Shown: in pieces, positions 26,101 to 37,414 of the stretch
Numbering within the stretch: position 1 is the first letter of the stretch
How the letters are laid out: the number at the start of each line of letters is the position of its first letter
Source: Gavia stellata
Lineage: Eukaryota > Chordata > Aves > Gaviiformes > Gaviidae
Length of the DNA stretch: 64,000 bases
Direction of reading: 5' to 3'
Assembly: GCF_030936135.1 (NCBI RefSeq)
Contig: NC_082600.1
Span: forward strand, 27,659,943 to 27,723,942
The notes under the pieces: generated by a model
Told to the model about the DNA's origin: nothing
Database searches by the model: none
The model's input: only the letters and a program-made list of their open reading frames with translations
Translations under genes and position numbers: made by a program

Positions 26101-28259
26101 CTCTCACTCTCAGCTTTGTGGCACAGTACTTTACTACTGGTAAAGCTGTTTCACAGTATTCGTTCTGCATTAACCCAAAAATTCAAACCCAAGCCTTGCT
26201 TTAGTCAAGAACTACCATTGCACATAAATGCCCATACAATGAAGCTCACTATAATCAGTCACATCTGATCGATCTGCATCCAGACGTGAAAGCTCAAAAT
26301 CTGGGTCTATTGTCACACTGTACACATTCAATTTATTGAACGTTATAGCTCAGTCATAATTCAATTTGTGTCTACTGTAAAACAAATCTGGGCTACTAAG
26401 CAGAATACAATATAGCAGACTGTACACCGAGTAAAACAGAAAATTTCAAGAATCTTTGTATTGCTGTATCTTTATATTATTGCTATCATCTTTATATTGC
26501 TATAAGGTATGAAAAAAAAAATATTTCACCACAGTCAATTGCTATCATCCAAATATATTTCCAGCAAGTCTTAAATATGTAATCTCTGAAAAAGACAGTG
26601 AAAGTCATCAGTTATTAACAGTTATTGAATCTAAGCATCTTAAGTTTACGCATTCTGATAAAGCAAGTTCTCTGCATCAGCTTTTGCACCCACCTACTGG
26701 CTGCCCCTTCAAGATCCCTCTGTTTGGCTGGGGGTCCTCCTCCACTATCCGAGAATCCACGCCTAAAAAGAAAACACTTGTGATCTCAGAACAAGTTAGG
26801 CTAACCCCAGGTCCACCTTAAGCCTGCACGATCAAACTGTATTTTGGCTTTGTGGTCATGATGTAACAACAAATTTTACTCAGCTCTATCATCATTTACT
26901 GCTCCTATTGCAATAAAGTGTTTAAGCATACTGCTTGTGGACCAACTAATTTAAAGTTGAATTTCTGCACCTATTTAATTAACTAGCTACACTAAAACAA
27001 GGAGTCCCATTGTGTTCAAGTGTTCACATTTGCAATAGTTTTTAAGATGTATTATGCCTTAATCAGAAGTTTAATATTGAAATTCAACAAAAAATCCACT
27101 ACATACTCCATTAAGAAAGAACTACTGAAAAAAATTGGCCTTTTCATTCTACTTGGGGGGGGGAAGGGGAGAGGAAAACCCACTACAAAACACTAGTGGT
27201 TTCACTTACATGTGTTTTAAAATTCCTGTCGACTTCAACTCTTTCTATTCTTCCTGGAACAGCTACCAGTTTACTGAGAGATTGATTTTGAATGATTTCA
27301 AAGGGACAAGGTCCCAGGTACCACATAACACCTCCCTTAACTTTGACGTTTCCCCTTATTGTTCAGGCTAACAGCTGGAAGTGCTAGGGAAAACCACCAG
27401 TTTAAACTTGTTATAACTCAGAATGAAAAGGTACTTTAAATTTCAGGCAGTGACATAAAATGGCAAATGCACTGTAGGGCAGCTTTAGTGCCTGCTTACT
27501 TAAACAGCGGTACAATGAGCAACGGGATCAGACGAGAAATATAAAACACCCCAGGGTAAAGTCAGCAAGCCAATGGCAGGGTAAAGGGTGGAAAAAACCC
27601 CACTGCCCCTTTCTGCAGCTCCTTACCTTAGCAATAAGCTCCCACGCCCTCTACCTCCACCAGGGCCTGTGATGGCTAACAGTCTGTTTTGAGGGGGCCT
27701 GCGAGAGAGCGGGCGCTGTTAGTGGTACCTGCCCCGGCCCCCCCGCGCCGCTGCAGGGAGGCTCAGCAGGGCGCTGCAGCTCGCCCAGCCAAAGGTGCCC
27801 GCGGCCATAACCATTCCCTCACGCACCCCACGGTTCTGTCCCCTCACCCCCGCCACGACGGGCACACGCCGCCAGCAAACCAGCGGGACCGGGGCCCCAC
27901 CAGCCCCACCCGCGCTGCGCCAGAGAAGCGGGGATGGCCCAGAGAAGGGCGCGGGGGTGGCGGCCTGCGGGCAGCTCCTCGCCGCCCACCCCTCGGGCCC
28001 CTCACGCAACGACTCCCCCCCCCTCCACGGGACAACAGCGCGGGGCACGCCAGCCCCATCACCTCCCCAGCTCGGCCCGGCCGCTCTCCACGCCCCCCCC
28101 TTCCCCCCGCCGGGCCGTTCCTCCCGCTGGTGCCCCCCCGCCTCACCTCACATCATTGGGGTCCCGTCCCGTGAGCTTGCGGATGTTCTCGTCCACGTGC
28201 TTGAGGCTCTCCTTGGCTTTCTCCAGCTGCTCCTGGAGCGCGCGCACCGCCACCGCCAT
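18849..28259 (-). CDS. PNN: Pinin (desmosome-associated SR-related splicing factor)
   Basis: Nine coding exons on the minus strand: 28259-28147, 27698-27627, 26762-26694, 25549-25477, 25392-25298, 23339-23264, 21534-21379, 21297-21159 and 20137-18849. They total 2082 nt, 693 residues plus TAA; human pinin has 717. The start [20 protein letters not shown] is almost identical to human. An N-terminal pinin/SDK region with a coiled coil comes first, then [15 protein letters not shown] (the Gly/Arg patch, about residues 50-65). The conserved memA core runs about 150-285 and includes [16 protein letters not shown] and [18 protein letters not shown] Glu/Gln-rich acidic stretch (285-500) and a Ser-rich RS tail (533-693) follow. 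Pinin sits in nuclear speckles and the exon-junction-complex-associated PSAP complex, and at desmosomes. The gene is head-to-head with TRAPPC6B. Confidence 0.97.
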
Positions 28260-30050
28260 CCCGCCCGCAGCGCGGCCTAGCCGGGGCCCAGCGCAAGGCA
28301 CCGCTGGGTAACGGGGGGGGGAAGGCCCCGCCCACGCGCGGCGCGGCCCGCCTGGCGGCCCACCACTCCGGCAGCCGCGGGGCCGGGACGGCGCAGCCAA
28401 TAGCCCCTCGGCGGTCCCCTCCGAGCGCCAATAATCGCGCACGAGAGGAAAGGGCACGCCCCGCGGGAAAGGCTCGCCGAAGGCGCCCACCAATCACAGG
28501 GCCCAGAGGCAGACTGGCATCCTGACCGACCAACTACTGGAAGCCTCTGTCTGCCAGCTCTACGAATCACCAAAGGGACAGCCGGAGTGACATCGCTCAG
28601 AGCTAACGAGAACTCATGCGTCAGTTTCCCGCAGCCCAATCAGAAAGCCACTTCGAGGACGTTTATCCCCACCTACCTAGGACGCATCCTACTTTCCCAC
28701 TCGTTATGGGGCCGACAAGGCAGCACGCAGGCGGCTCGGGCGGGGGCCAATCACCGCTCCACTAAAGAGGCCGCCGCACCAGGCGAGCCAATAGGCGGGG
28801 ACGTTACTGAGGGCTGGCGCGCTGCCCCGTGGCGCGCGGGCTGGGGCCGGGGTATGGCGGCGGCCTCACGGGCGACTCCGCGCTGGGGGGCGCTGCCCGG
28901 TCCGCGTCTGCCCTCCCGCCCGTCACCCGGCGCTTCGTGGCTTCAGCTTCGCCAGCTGGCCCTCCATTTAGCGGCTGTAAAACTGCGTTACTAGACGTTA
29001 TTCCTGCCGCCTGGGGTGGCGAGGTTTTTAACTGCGCTCTTCCCCGCCGGGCAGCCGGTGCCGTTTCTGCGGAGAGGCTGGGGTGAGCCCCCGCGCGCAC
29101 AGCCCGCTGCCGTTCCGCGGCGGCGGGAAATGGAAAGCGAATGAACGAGTCACGCTCTGAAGGCAATAAAAAAACCACGACCCGCACCCCCCCACCCCCC
29201 GGTTTCAACCCTCAGCAGCAAGGCGGGCGGGGGGCGGCTCCGCAGGGAAGAGAGGTGTGTGCTCCTCAGCCCTCTACCCCAGCTCCGGCCCCCCCCTTCA
29301 CGGCACTCGCTTCTGCCGCCCGAGGCAGGGGGCTCTGGAAAGGGATAACATACAAGGCCCTTTCCCGCTTCAGGAGAGGCTTTGGCCGGCGCCAGAGAGC
29401 CGCGGGAGGCCTTCGCAGGCGGCGGCGGGCAGGAACGCTGAGCGGTTCCCCGACGGGAGGAACCAGTCAGGCCGTCAATGCTGGGCCGCTCCGCCTCGGT
29501 CGGGAGCATCAGAGGCAAACGGGGCCCGACCGCGCCGCGCGCCCTCGCCCCAGCCGGAAGGGGCGGTGTGGCGGCGGCGGGACCCGGCAGCAGCTGGCCG
29601 TTGCCGCGGCGCCGGTGTGTGTGTGGGGGGGTGAGGGCGGAGCGGATATGGCGGACGAGGCGCTCTTCCTGCTGCTGCACAACGAGATGGTGGCGGGGCT
29701 GTACCGCGCCGCCGAGCAGGGCGAAGGGGTGAGTGGGGTCGGGACCGCCCTGGGGGCCGCCCGGCATCGGTCGGGGTAAAGCGTCGTCGTCTTGTGTCTT
29801 GCAGGAGAATGGCCGCTGCACCACCAAGCTGGAGAGCATGGGCTTCCGCGTCGGGCAGGGGCTGATCGAGAGGTGAGTCCCCGCCGCTGCCGCAGCCGGC
29901 CCCTTGCAGCGCCCCTCTTCCCGCTCTCGGGGCCGGTGGGCGTTGCTCGTCCGCGGGGGTTTTCCCCTGCCTCTGCCCGGCGGGGGCCCACGGCCCCTCC
30001 TTCCCGGCCTGCTGGGGCCAGGTGTGTTCGTCCGCTCGGTGGAAAGCTGC
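27690..30050. promoter_or_regulatory. CpG island shared by PNN and TRAPPC6B
   Basis: A 2.3-kb GC-rich island covers the first exons of both divergent genes; their ATGs at 28259 (minus) and 29648 (plus) are 1.39 kb apart. No TATA box was seen. A head-to-head arrangement with a common island suggests shared promoter chromatin, though separate core promoters are likely given the distance. Confidence 0.8.
28397..28792 (+). promoter_or_regulatory. Cluster of six CCAAT boxes
   Basis: CCAAT pentamers occur at 28397, 28428, 28490, 28636, 28747 and 28788, all on the plus strand within 396 bp. Several have good NF-Y flanks (AGCCAAT, CCCAATCAG, GGCCAATCA, AGCCAATAG). The first is 138 bp upstream of the PNN ATG, and relative to PNN they read ATTGG. 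The array most likely serves PNN, possibly also TRAPPC6B. Confidence 0.6.
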
Positions 30051-33000
30051 TCGCCGCTTTGGGTGGACGGAAGGCTATGCTGCGGATGTGTTCCTCTTAT
30101 TATACGTTCTGGCATCCTCTCTTTCGGCATCTTATTCTTGCGGGGACCTGTGTTTGAATACCGCAGGACAGTTTTCGAGTATGAATTTTCCCAGTGCTTT
30201 CCGTCGTGAAAACTGAGTTAGGGTGTATGGTTACTTTTAATACTTATAATCCTTTCTAATGGCACTTTTTGTAGATCTACTTTTGCGTGTTACCTATTGC
30301 TCGTATGTTTCATGATTTTCTTCTCTAATTCCTTAAACATAATTTTATGACTGGCTACTCTATTTCGTTTTTCTAAAGCACTCTCAGTCCTTGGAACTTC
30401 ATGACCGAGCACATTGCCTCCTTGTTTCCCTAGGCCCTTTGGGGATGCACGATGACTTGCTGCACATCCAACTTCAGCGCCCTCATTCTGAGGTCGTGTG
30501 GAGACTCTTGAGCTTCCGAAGTCATACTTTCGTTGAACAAAATGGTGCTTTAGTGCTAGATAAAGACCATCAAGGAGGATAAAGGGAGAGAATTCTGAAA
30601 TAAGCAAGAGGAAGAGGTCCCTTTTTGGGAAACAGGAACAAGTTTTCATGTTTGTTCCTATGTTTTAGTGCTTTTTTGCATATTTGAAGGACTCCTTTCA
30701 AGCAGTAGTATAGGTGTGAGCTTTTTGTTTATCTTCTATTTAAACATTTAGTTGAAGATAGTTGATGGAGTGCTTTGCATCTTTCTGTACTTCAACTGTC
30801 TTTAATAATCATATAATTAAAACCACTTACTCTGCTGTTATGTTGCAGTTATTAAGGTAACACTTTGTTGCTCTTAAGTTAAAATACTTGATGAACGCAG
30901 AGTGATGCTAGAACGATACTGTACAATAGTTGGAAAACTAATTTCTGTAACAGCCTTAAAAATAATGTTGCATAGTGCTGTTTTTTTTATTATTTTATTT
31001 TTCAGTTTAATCAGTCAAGTTGTGTATACCTTAATTATTGATATATTTCTCACTTATTTCTTAGGTTTACAAAAGATACTGCGAGGTTCAAGGATGAATT
31101 AGATATTATGAAGTTCGTTTGCAAAGATTTTTGGACAACTGTATTCAAAAAACAAATAGATAACCTAAGGACTAATCATCAGGTACTAATGCTGTAGAAA
31201 AAGATTTAACTTACAAAATCAGTAACGGTTTTGAGTTACTAATGCATTTTTTGTTCATGTTAGCATGTAGGTTCAGAATACAATTTAAAAATTGCTTGTG
31301 ATGTTTTTATTGCCACCCTGTTTGAAAAGACTAAATGCTTTGAATTTCATATGCGCTGTTGCAGAGTTACAAACAAACAACAAAAGTGTTGATTAACACT
31401 TAAACAGGAACTCTTTTATATATCTCCCAATAAATTTTAGTAGAAAACTAGTGTGAGAAAATGATACTGCTGTCTTAACATCTATTTAAATAGAATGGCT
31501 GCCTTGAAGTAATTTTTTTATTTTGAAGAATATTTACAGTTTTCAGCAGTTGAGACACTTAGTTGTACTCTACTGAACATACATGTATAAGAAACAGCTG
31601 AAAAACTTACCAGATTTGCATGTTGGTGACATTGCGTTGTATCTATGTCCTTTCTTATATCAACAGCCACAGTTCTTAAAGCAAGATCAAAATAATTTAA
31701 GGAGTGATTTTACTAGAGTAAAAAAACCTTTCTCCTTTTGAATGACTTGGTTTCCTTATGGCCATTGTCCTGTTGTATCAAAGTAGGAACAAGAGAATTT
31801 GTACAAGGATTGTGCCAAATAAAATAGGTTTTATTTTTTGGTGAGCTGTTTATCAAGTAATAACTTTAACAGATAATAATTATGTTAGAAATCTGGTTTT
31901 GAATTCAAAGAAAGCTGCCGTATTGAGCTTAGGTCTCAATTGTATATGCAGCCTTAATTAAATTTCAAGGGTTATGAAGTTCCAAAGTAGCACAGTCATT
32001 AGCAAAGAAATTAAAATGACAGGTTTAGATTAAACTATACCATGTTCATACTTAATTTATTAAAATGCATATTGTGGCACAAAATCGTAACATAGAAAAC
32101 ATTAGACTTTAAATTTGATCATCTGCTGGGTGTTGTTGCCTGTATTGCTATTAAAAAAGGTAACTCTCACTGAATTTGAGAACAAGAATAGTGAATTGCA
32201 TACCAAATGAAGATTAAGATTTGAATGTAAAAATCAGCGTGCGTTTGCTATATTAACAACGACTTTTTAATATGGAACTATTGTTTCCGAGCACTGGAAG
32301 GACTCTTCCAAGAAGAATGTAAATGAATATTTTTTAGGGTTAAGTGATCATATTATTATCTAGGGGTTTTGTTGTAAACTCACAATTAAGTATATTTTCT
32401 TTTGTTTTGATATTTTGTGTAAGTAAATAGTACAGTTTAAACTTAAATCACATATGCCTTAATCTAAAATTTCCTTTTTCAACCTGAGAACATTTATATT
32501 GTATCTACAAATGAAATCCCTTTACATAAAATGTTGATTACATGTTACTGCATATTCAACTAAAAATTTTTTTTTTTTTTAAACAGGGTATTTATGTCCT
32601 TCAAGACAATAAATTTCGTCTCTTGACACAAATGTCTGCAGGAAAGCAGTACTTAGAACATGCACCAAAGGTACCCTTCAGTTTTATCCTGGGCATCTAC
32701 CAGTTTGATTTGAATTATCTTGATCTATTAATAATAACTTTAAATTTTGTAATCAAATGGATGCAGACTCTTCAAAAGGGCAGCTAAAGTTTAGTCTCCA
32801 AAACCTGTGCTTTTTAGAAATGCACCTTGTTTTGGAACAGTGGATTTGATTTATGGTTCAAGAAATGGTCATAGTTGTTGTGAAACTTGCTGTTGTCACA
32901 TTTGAGTTACTTGATGGTAGGAGCTGGTCTGCCACTGTCACACAAATTCTTTCTTTCTCTTTGGAAAACATGTGCTTTCAGAAGCTTTTTAAAAATTTCT

Positions 33001-34528
33001 AAAACTTATTTAGAAGATGCTATTTGTTACCGAGAACAAGATTCTGAGATCTTATGAACATTCAGAAAGATATTCCACCAATTAAAAATAGCTTTGAGTG
33101 TAGATGCTGAGTTAGGTTAATGGTTTATGTAAGTAAAATCAGTGCCTCTGCAGAACCTCTTATAAAGCGCTTTGGTTCAGGTAGATGTAAGAAATGGGGC
33201 ATTCAGTTCCATTTTATGGTTTCTTAATTCTTGATCTTCTTAGTCATCACAGTTGCAGGCTACTGTCCTTGGGCTTTTTTTTTTTTTGGTGTTTGGTGAC
33301 ACATTTCTTCTGTTTTGCAACATATATTCTAAGTATCTGCAGGCCCTTATATTCCAAGATGTGGCCTGTGCAAGAGTGCTATCTTGGGCTGTTTCTCCTT
33401 TGTTGACTTTAATACCAGTTGCTAATTTCAGCCAAGTCTTGGGAATAACTGTTTTAAAGATACTAAGTTCCTAAAGGTTTAATGGACATAAAAACAAGTG
33501 ACTCAAGATAGTGTCTCTAACAAGAAATCTGTATTGTGAGCTCCGCTGTACCAAATATTGGAGCTTTCATCTATTAGAGACATGACGAAGTCTTTCAAGC
33601 ACGGTAACAAAACCGCCATAGTTTTATACTGTCCAAATGTTAAGTCTTGTTCTTGAGTACTTAGTTTCAATCTTTGGCAAGGAGCTTCACCCTTGACACT
33701 TACTTAAAGTGGAACTTTATATTTAGTACCTAGCATTTACCTGTGGACTAATCAGAGGAGGCCTATCGAATTTGGGAATAAAGAGTATTGTAACAGCTGA
33801 AGTTTCATCAATGCCTGCATGTAAGTAGTTCTCAGAGTATTCAATTATTAGCTCACTTGGTAACTTTCCGTACTGACTTCATCTCTGTATAAGCATTTAT
33901 CGAGGTGGGATTAGTTTGAAGCTGCTGGGCCATAGGAGTCGGTATGAACTTCGGAATATGGCTTGTCACTAAATGCTTTAGTGTTTAGAAAATACTGACA
34001 GAGGGTGGACCTCCGTGATATTGAGTGGAAAGCAAAACTAAAAGTTGTATTTACATTTGGATGCATCAAATGCATAAAGATGTACATCCAGAAGGCTATT
34101 TGAACGAGTGAAGATAAAAACAACTAGGTAACATGCTCTTTCTCTACAGAAGTCATTAAGAAAGTTAGTAAGTGAAGTCCATTGTAACTACCCAAGCTGC
34201 TTAAGGTGGATTTAAAAATTTCCCCAGACTTTGCACAAATTTTACATTTAGCTGACAAAATTGTTGTGATGTGGGACATGGATCAACTTCAAGAAAAAAA
34301 GAAAAGAAAGAAAAAGCTGTTAAGCTGGAGTTAAATTTAAATGCTAGATTTAAATAATGGCTAGATTGTTCACAATTAAACCATAAGATTGAAATGTTCC
34401 TTATTATTTCTATTAACAAAATGATTACAAGAAAATAATACTTGGAAAATAACTCTAATGGTGATACTTTGATCTGACTTTGCTTTTTCTTTGCAGGTAA
34501 ATTTCAGGTGATGATACAGAAGATGTAG
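29648..34528 (+). CDS. TRAPPC6B: TRAPP complex subunit 6B
   Basis: Six coding exons on the plus strand: 29648-29728, 29805-29872, 31065-31182, 32587-32670, 33727-33820 and 34497-34528. They total 477 nt, 158 residues plus TAG, the same length as human TRAPPC6B. The protein is nearly identical to human, for example MADEALFLLLHNEMV, MGFRVGQGLIERFTKDTARF, DFWTTVFKKQIDNLRTNHQG, LIRGGLSNLGIKS and SSMPACKFQVMIQKM. It is a Bet3-fold (longin-unrelated alpha/beta) core subunit that pairs with TRAPPC3 in the TRAPP complexes, which act as a Rab1/Rab11 exchange factor and tether at ER-Golgi and Golgi membranes. The start lies in a CpG island, head-to-head with PNN and tail-to-tail with GEMIN2. All splice junctions are consensus. 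Confidence 0.98.
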
Positions 34529-34648
34529 AGCACATTCAAATCTGGGTATCTGTCTTAAAAATCCTTTCTGTGTGGATTAAGTATCTTGGTTCAGCTTTGT
34601 ATGTAGCTTGTAAATTATAGCAGTGTGCAACACAATTCCAAAATATAT

Positions 34649-34654
34649 AATAAA
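34649..34654 (+). terminator. TRAPPC6B polyadenylation signal AATAAA
   Basis: AATAAA lies 121 nt after the stop codon in an AT-rich 3' UTR. Cleavage is expected near 34670. This gives a very short 3' UTR; a longer alternative UTR cannot be excluded. Confidence 0.55.
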
Positions 34655-34679
34655 TGTTCATCAAAATAACTTAACACTA

Positions 34680-36995
34680 TCCTTGTATCTTGGTATGAAA
34701 TTTATTCTATACCAAGGTATTAATGTCCACATGGTAAAAACTGTCTACTCAGAAGTTTTCAGCAAATGTTTCAATTACCAAAACAGCACATGTGGAAGAC
34801 CGGAGGCACGTTTTGAGAACAGAGTAAAAGCCTGACCAAGAGTAAATTGTAATAAGAAACGAATGTGTTTTGTGTCACCTAACATGGTTAGGGTTAATGA
34901 ATGCCCAACTGCTACATTTCCTTATTCACTCTGAACTGTGAGGCAGCAATTGCTTTTGTATTATTCTGAGGAAGCCACTAGCACATGAACCAACAGCCTT
35001 CATCAATAGCGTTCAGTGGAGTCTTAGTTACTTTGTAGGAATGATATGGGGCAGTAGAAAAGAGAACTTACTTCTACATAGTTAAACAGTTTCTCCTACC
35101 TCCCTAAAATTAGCAGCTGTTTTTTGTGTCAGAATAATTTTACAGATAAGGTCATCTATACTGGCCAAAGAAGGAAATTTTAGCTTATTGTGCATAAACT
35201 CAGTATTAATGTAATTGTTTTTAATTGCTAGCTACAACTCACTTCTGTAATGAGTGTGTCCAGGAAGATGATTAGGCCTGCAAGAAGCTATAAAGACATC
35301 ACCAAGAGTCTTGAGGACATTGGGGTTTGCTAGATACTACTTGTTACAAGATTTGCATAACAATACATATCTTGCTGTAGGTAAGCATGAAAACATTTGT
35401 TAAAACTTTTAATGAATTCTGCTGTAAGACTTTTCTGTTGGCAGGTTCAGGCCTTTATACTTTTAAATGAATCATGATAGAAGCTTACGGTGTTTATTCT
35501 GGAGTGTGAGAATGCCTTGTGATAGTGATTCAGTTTCTACTTTGAGACCAGTAAGTAACAGGCTAACTAGAAAAGCTAACATGTTATAATAGCACCTTGG
35601 GTTGTTACACCTACCTTCTGTGTTGGGAGAAGTGTATGTTTTCCAGTTGTGTGGTGGGCAAAGAACAGTGGAGGCTGTTCTTCCCTAAGCTTTAGGGAAG
35701 GTCTGAAGTTTGTAATGGATGAAGCCTTTTCTAGATAGCTGTTACAAACTGGCAAGCTATAGATGATAAATGTGGTAACCAGGGGTTTATTATACTTGAG
35801 CTTAAGATGTGAGCAAATTCTGATCTTTTCAGGTACTGTGAATGCTAGTTCAGATTAGTTGTAGCTGAATAACTTGACAGTTCTAGGAAACATCTAGAGC
35901 AGAACTCAAACTAGCAGAATGCTGTCCCACTGTTTATAGAACTAGCAAAGATGAAAGTGACTACAGTAGTATGGTACTTGGTGGGGATCAGCTGTTTGAT
36001 TGAAAATGCTGGGTTCTTTTACTGGTAGTTTATAGGAAGGCTGTGGTGGTTGTTCACCTTTGTAACTTGGATTTGTTTGAAATTATAGGGCTAGAGAATT
36101 AGCTAACTAGTATTCTTGCATTTCATGGGTTCTTCAATTGCCAACTCATCCTGCTTTCAACATGCTGAAAATGTTACTAAAGAGACTAGAAATAACTTGC
36201 AATGTATGTCCAACAGATGGACACTTCAATGTCATCACATTTTAGGCACCTGCAGTGTGGTAGACATTCAGTATCAGCATACATAGAATCATTGTTACTT
36301 GCATCTCCAGAATTAAAACTCTAGTAATTATTATAAGTCACTTTGATTTTTCACTTAAGACTACCATTCCAGATGCAAAAGTGCCAATCATTCAAAGACA
36401 TATAAAGGTTTATCAGAAACTGGTTGTGGTTAATGATTATTTTTAACAGCGAGGTGAGGGACTTAAATTCTATAATATACAGAAAGCAGATGTCTATTAA
36501 TACTGTTTATCAATTTGCTGCTATCAGCAGAACTTATAGTTCCTTTGACATGGATCTTTAATTGAAGATAATTAGAACCAGAGGAAGTCATGGATGTACC
36601 AAGCAGATGCTGATACTCTTGGCGAAGCACTCCACATTAAAGATATAGATAGGTGAGCTAATGTGTTTGTCAAGATACCATACAGAAAATAAAGTTGTTC
36701 ACTCTGTTTAATAAATGCTTCTATTAAAAGCATTGAATACAGCTGTGTAATTTTCACTGGTTTCTGCAACTGTTTACTAAAAAAATAGTATGACTACTCA
36801 GGAAGTAGTAATGTTTGTTTTACTAAAATAATTGTTTCAGTAACTTACTGGCTGTAGTTGAACTGCTTAGCAGAGCTTAAGCTCAGGAACCAAAGCTTGA
36901 AAAAAAAACCACATTCAGTTCTAGTTGTGTACGTTTCTATAGTAAGGCTGCTGTTGAATAGTACAAAGAATGAGAAAAGCCACAATGTTTAAGAA
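34680..36995. other. Convergent intergenic region TRAPPC6B–GEMIN2
   Basis: AT-rich sequence between two gene 3' ends. I see no protein-like open frame, no spliced exon, and no recognisable repeat family. Confidence 0.6.
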
Positions 36996-37016
36996 CACTT
37001 TTTAAAACGTTTCAGT

Positions 37017-37022
37017 TTTATT
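37017..37022 (-). terminator. GEMIN2 polyadenylation signal AATAAA
   Basis: AATAAAA on the minus strand lies about 395 nt past the GEMIN2 stop codon and is followed by a T/G-rich stretch (GTTTTAAAAAGTGTTC). It is the likely end of the transcript, with a 3' UTR of roughly 0.4 kb. Confidence 0.6.
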
Positions 37023-37414
37023 AAAAAAAGCCCTCAATAGGTGTGTGTTAGATAAAGAACAATCATTTGTAATGTAACCTCAGACTTCACCTAATAGCAG
37101 TGTCCACAGGATTACTCCAGATGGTAGAAATTCCTAACCAAGAATGCAGTTTACAGAGACAGTAGCTTGAGAGATGATGCCAGACACTTCGTTGACCATT
37201 TTATGATGATGATGGTGATATTGGAGACATTGACAGTTTTGTGCTAAAGCTTAGCTTAAGTTATTCATAGCTGTCCCAAATGCATTATTGTGAGGGTGTT
37301 CTGAAGCGGTTGTATAGTACTTCAGGTCTGAACAGTGCAGTGTCTTGCTTTGTTAACTCTGATAATGCTGTTTGTACTGTGGCAATGCAAAATACTTGAT
37401 ATTCTCAAAACAGT

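Noticed and set aside
29150-30130. 326-codon minus-strand open frame opposite TRAPPC6B exons 1-2
   Set aside because: It is antisense to real exons in a CpG island and has low-complexity composition; a GC artefact.
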